NCBI GenBank assembly: GCA_026874595.1
Contig: CM049316.1
Span: 14,077,839-14,141,838 of the forward strand
Direction of reading: 5' to 3'
Length of the DNA stretch: 64,000 bases
Origin: Sipunculus nudus
Taxonomy: Eukaryota; Annelida; Sipuncula; Golfingiida; Sipunculidae
Shown here: positions 59,936 through 64,000 of the stretch, in pieces
Layout: every line of letters starts with the position of its first letter
Numbering within the stretch: the first letter of the stretch is position 1
Position numbers and translations under genes: made by a program
Notes under the pieces: model-generated
Databases searched by the model: none
The model's input: the letters and a program-made list of their open reading frames with translations, nothing else
What the model was told of the DNA's origin: nothing

Positions 59936-60115
59936 AAACTCTTTCCGCGGATAGATTTTTGTATGGACCCTATTCTTGTGGCGTTTTAATGTTGCATCCC
60001 TGCGCCCTTACCGAACATTGACATATATACCACTGGGGCTGCCAGGTCTGCATACACACAAAAAATCGCATGTCACAGTTTGCATGTCGAAATCATGAGT
60101 ACATCGCTAGTAATT
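59936..60115 (+). repeat. CCGCGGATAG-family repeat, copy 3
   Basis: CAAACTCTTTCCGCGGATAG, TGGACCCTATTCTTG, TGTTGCATCCCTGCGCCCTT, ACCGAACATTGACA, GCATGTCACAGTTTGCATG and TCGAAATCATGAGTACAT match copies 1 and 2 in order. It lies 572 bases after copy 2, same strand. Confidence 0.7.
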
Positions 60116-61168
60116 GATAATTCAAATGAATTTTCTCACATAAAGAAAAGAAATTATACATACCGGTACCTAGTTTTGCTTCGGTGAAAAGGGGAAACGG
60201 AACACTATAGTACGTTAAATCAGAAAGGATTAATTAATGCATGGAGATAATAAGCAAACAGAGTTTAATCCGTGTTTTCATTATGGTTTTGATAAAGTAA
60301 CAATAACAGTTTAATTGAACACTCTGAATAATCCTTCATCATGTCTTATATACAAGTTTTTTATCCTTTGCTAACAGTTTCCATGAATTTATGACGACAC
60401 TAAGATCCAAAAGTTTCGCTGTAGAAAACCTGAATATCATTATGTACTATGCAAAACTAACTCACATTTGCCCATGGCTATCCAAATGCTCATATTTATT
60501 TAGACAAGACACCTATCATTTCGTTTTTAACAATTTTTGATATGCAGTTATTAGGAAGAATCGAGGTTTTTGCTGTGATATAAAAATTGTTAATAAAAAA
60601 AGGAATTTTGCATTAAATGTGTTCATATCATACAAAGTACTTTTTAAGAAATCTACATTTTTTAATTTTATATTGAAAAACCATTATTTTCATTTAGTGA
60701 ACAATTTAAAACTTGGAAAATAATTGTCACGTGTCTTTCACAAAGCAACATTTTGAATCTAATTATTTTTTAATTCTCTTTAGAAATATATTAATGAAAA
60801 GCATATTTGGTATAAAACAAACCACACACAGGTACTGAGTCGAAAACGGGATCACGCATTTTATAAACAGGAAAGGACCATACATTGTATAAGGCGTGGG
60901 GTACCATGTACCTTCCTCAAACCGGTATCCCGAGCCTTAATTGATTCAATTTGGATCTAAACGCAGTGACCTTTTGTCGGTTTGTATGTATGCCTTGTGC
61001 AGTCTACAAACATTTTTAATTATGCGAGTTTCGTGTATATGTGTGTGCGTGTTCGTAAGCACATATAAACACAAAGAACAGGCTACTGTGAATTACAGAC
61101 TCCTCTCTCTTACTGACACTTAACTTTAAAAGGCGGGTCCGTGAAAAATACTTTTCTGTTCTATATGT
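60116..61168. other. No gene seen
   Basis: Strongly AT-rich; a 60-codon frame near 60941 is unsupported. Confidence 0.5.
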
Positions 61169-62057
61169 TATACCCACAGGCACTCGTTTCCAGCACTAAA
61201 ATGGCCTAGAAACCGAAAACACATTGAATATGGGCGATATACCCATTATAAAAGAACAAGGTAATGAACTCCACCGCTACGCGGGCAAGACAACTTTTTT
61301 TCACAAGTCCAAATTCCAGAGAATTATCCACTTCACAAGCATGATCGTGCGCCTTTTTGTTGAAAACATCTTTATTTACAAGACTAAACTTCCAAATATA
61401 AAAGTTCCCCACACTAATCGCGAATTCAAGCACGTTTATTTCAGCTGCGACACCCTCATTTGGCATGTATACATTTACTAGTTGCGGAAGTTGACGTCAT
61501 CCAGGGCTTAATGCATGTTATGGTTATAGAACAGACGTTAATGTATACAAAACAAGTGATTTAATGGTCCTGGTTGTGTTTGCATACCATGCCCACTGAT
61601 TTTCAACTTCATTGACAATTTGACAGCTGTTTGAATTGTGCGCCTAAAAGAGATGTAGAAAACGACTGGTACCATGCAGCCAATCACAGACGCCAACTCG
61701 GGGGGAAATCCATTCAGCCCGGGGTGACGTCAACTTCCGCAACTAGTAAATGTATACATGACAAATGACGGTGTCACAGCTGGAATAAACGTTCTGGAAT
61801 TCGCGGTTAGTGTTGGGAACTTTTATATTTGGAAGTTTAATCTTGTAAATAAAGATGTTTTCAACAAAAAGGCGCGCGATCATGCTTGTGAAGCGGATAA
61901 TTCTCCGGAATTCGGACTTGTGAAAAAAAGTTGTCCTGCCCGCGTAGCGGTGGAGTTCATTACCTTGTTCTTTTATAATGGGTATATCGACCATACTCAA
62001 TGTGTTTTCGGTTTTTTACGCCATTTTAGTGCTGGAAACGAGTGCCTGTGGTTATAC
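61169..62057. mobile_element. Large inverted repeat, arms about 345 bp, 94% identical
   Basis: The left arm 61169-61513 and the right arm 61711-62057 are reverse complements with about 20 differences and one or two short indels over about 330 bases, around a 197-bp unrelated spacer. Outer ends read TATACCCACAGGCACTCG; inner ends read AGTTGCGGAAGTTGACGTCA before the spacer. Open frames of 85-103 codons exist on both strands of both arms, but nearly all arm differences change the amino acid in either frame, so coding constraint is not evident. It resembles a foldback element or an inverted duplication of a dispersed repeat. Confidence 0.9.
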
Positions 62058-63448
62058 CTGCACATGTAGCACCAAACACCTCAACATTACGGGTATACAT
62101 GGTTACTGTGGCCACCTCTCCATAACAAAGATAATCTCTTTAACTTTAAAATAAACCAAAAAGTGCACAGTCTGTCCGTTTTGTTTTTAAATCTTTATAA
62201 CATGTGGGGGACCGTGGAAAATGGCCACCGATCATAATCCAAATACTCTCAGCAACGATATCTAGCGGCAAATCAAACGAACCAAAGGTTTGCAAATGAC
62301 AATAGATAGTTATACTCCACTTGCTCTCACCAACATCAGCTGAATGTGCAATCATAAACCTTCGGTGAAATGGTTTTACTGTTTGTCAACAGGGACACGT
62401 GAACCTGCTTACTATCAGCTTGTAAACAAACATTCTCCTGTACTGGTCACAGGGGCATTATAAGACATTTTCTCAGCTAGGAATTAATTACATTCATTTA
62501 TATGTACGTGCCAAGTTTTAGCCAAAAATCACATAAATTCTACAATTAAGACAGGTGAATAGCTGGCTTTAATGGTACTTCATGATCAAGCAGACCAAAT
62601 AATTAAGCTCTCCATCACGGACACCGGGTGCTGGAGGGTTGGGAGGGCCAGACGTGCATCATTTGATCTTCTTAAGCACATCATCCTCACCGGTTCAGCG
62701 GCTCCACTTCCTGGACACTGGATCGTTTGGTCGGACATACAGAGTATACTTCATGTTCACATTAGCGCGATTAGTCCAGTTTTGTGGCTAGCCTTAAGTG
62801 AATGTCAATCACACGTACATTAATGAATCTTCAACGAGCAAGATAAGGAACTTTTTTTTCCAAGAAGAAAATATAAACCGGTCTGCATGCTATTTTATAC
62901 TTTTAACGAAAAGGTGACATGGTTCTATTGACTAAAACCTGTAAAACACTTTAAATCTTGATTATGAGATGATGTGATAATTGATTTAGTTATAGCACTA
63001 GAGGTCTTGCCTTCAAGGCCACAGGGGGACTATAGTCTTCACGCAGCGATTAAACGCTGCAGTCGTCTATATCTCTGTCGCTTTAACTGGTGTTGTTTTG
63101 CAGGTTAGTGTCTGATTTCATAACCAGACGCTGACTAAGGGTCAATATTTGTAATCAAACCAGTTAGAGCAGGGTATATACAGTTTATATATAGTTACAT
63201 GTAAAGCCTTTAACGCTCTTCCTACGAAGGTCGTATGAGGTCCCTATGATGGTCGTGATGCAAAGGGCCCATGGATGTGCTGCGTTTATGTTGACACCTG
63301 TCATCCCGTTCCATTGATTTTAACACTCGTTAACAGGAGTGGTTAAACAGTTTCAATGTAATATTTTGGCAGGTACAGATTTATTTGAAAGGGAAAAAAA
63401 CTATTTTAAGAGTTAATTCAACATATCTTATAGGTAATTGGGCCCATT
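62058..63448. other. No gene supported
   Basis: A GC-richer part at 62600-62800 carries an 83-codon frame with no recognised features. GCGATTAAACGCTGCAGTCG at about 63046 is a patch of palindromic words. Confidence 0.45.
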
Positions 63449-64000
63449 TAAAGCCCGAGTCACATATATCGCACACACATATACGACAGGTCCACGACAG
63501 AAAATGGGGAAAATTCATTGGATAGTCGTGGGGTTGTTGTACGAAATTCAGATGTTTTTTACGAAAAAAAAATGTCGTAGATCCTTTTCGTAGATTTTTT
63601 AACATGTTCAATTTTTTAGCGTCGTAGGTTATTCTTAACGTCAGGCCGATCTCGTAGGTCTGCTGTACGATGCCTTACGACTGTGTTTAGGATAAACTGT
63701 ATTGCACGATTTTGTTTGGTTATCTGAAGCCCAAGAATCGAAGTACTTTCGTACGACAGCCCAACAATTGCCGCACGTCCTACCTATATATGACGGTTCT
63801 ACGAATGTTCTACCGTTTGTAGGTTATTTCTGCGACCGCCGTTGATTTGTCTCAGAACTATAATTCTGTCTTACGGCCGGAGTAGGAAGAGCGTACAACT
63901 TGACATCTCTGACCAATTTTCCCCTGGAACATGGTACAACATACACTTTATATGTGAACGCTTCCACGAAATTATAAAAAAAAAAATCTCCCCAAAAATA
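63449..64000 (+). mobile_element. Element A, copy A3 (runs off the window)
   Basis: It starts TTAAAGCCCGAGTCACATAT and shares CATATACGACAGGTC, GAAATTCAG(A/G)TGTTTT, AACATGTTCAATTTTTT, GATGCC, TTTGGTTATCTGA, CGACAGCCCAAC(A/G)ATTG and ATTGCCGCACGT with A1, then TCTGACCAATTTTCCC and CGCTTCCACGAAATTATA with A2. It has no copy of C at 63611-63617 and no Harbinger insert, so it serves as the empty-site reference for the stack at 23094-25519. Its right end lies beyond the window. Confidence 0.8.

Noticed and set aside
61206-62069. Paired 85-103 codon ORFs as a divergent gene pair
   Set aside because: Arm differences are nearly all non-synonymous in both possible frames and each frame has an equally long antisense frame, so no coding constraint is visible.

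Overview
This is a eukaryotic, AT-rich, repeat-dense intergenic window with no convincing host gene. Poly-C/poly-G runs, long TA, TC and CA microsatellites, many terminal-inverted-repeat DNA elements with TA, TTA or TTAA flanks, and repeat families whose ends I recall from bivalve and gastropod genomes point to a lophotrochozoan, most likely a marine mollusc. The species is not determinable here. Almost every open frame is under 130 codons, stop-riddled in its neighbourhood, or lies in simple sequence. Protein homology that I can read belongs to decayed transposons: the C-terminal end of a non-LTR reverse transcriptase (about 3.5-3.8 kb), a pogo/Tigger-type helix-turn-helix (4.9-5.1 kb) and a PIF/Harbinger nuclease broken just after its first catalytic aspartate (24.2-24.7 kb).

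Layout. 0-6 kb: G/C-tract repeat, LINE fragment, a MITE, a 972-bp pogo-type element with TA flanks, and a CCGCGGATAG-family repeat carrying an (AAT)n-tailed insertion. 6-12.5 kb: long microsatellites and plain AT-rich DNA. 12.5-20.5 kb: a TTAA-flanked MITE, a tRNA-like fragment, a TCTGG-rich degenerate array, a 300-bp inverted repeat and a TTCGCGAGG MITE. 22-26.4 kb: a nested stack in which a hairpin-ended element (C) sits inside one copy of a TTAA-ended element (A1), and a Harbinger element (B) sits inside the end of a second copy (A2). 27.6-28.4 kb: a CpG-richer block with CCAAT and TATA motifs, the best but weak candidate for a host promoter or exon. 31-34 kb: tRNA-like and foldback pieces, then a 1.87-kb second copy of element C swollen by internal tandem repeats. 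39.5-41.5 kb: a diverged direct duplication and a 37-bp minisatellite of about 24 units. 50-54 kb: a diverged duplication and a purine-rich tract. 57.3-60.1 kb: a tandem duplication of about 430 bp and two more CCGCGGATAG copies. 61.2-62.1 kb: a large inverted repeat with about 94% identical arms. 63.4-64 kb: a third copy of element A (A3) with the empty site for C, running off the window.

The parts do not form a pathway; the window records successive transposon insertion and decay. The most distinctive item is element C: conserved hairpin ends, T-tract insertion demonstrated by an in-window empty site, and an internal array that expands and contracts. All alignments here were done by eye without database searching, so coordinates of diverged repeats are good to roughly 5-20 bases.
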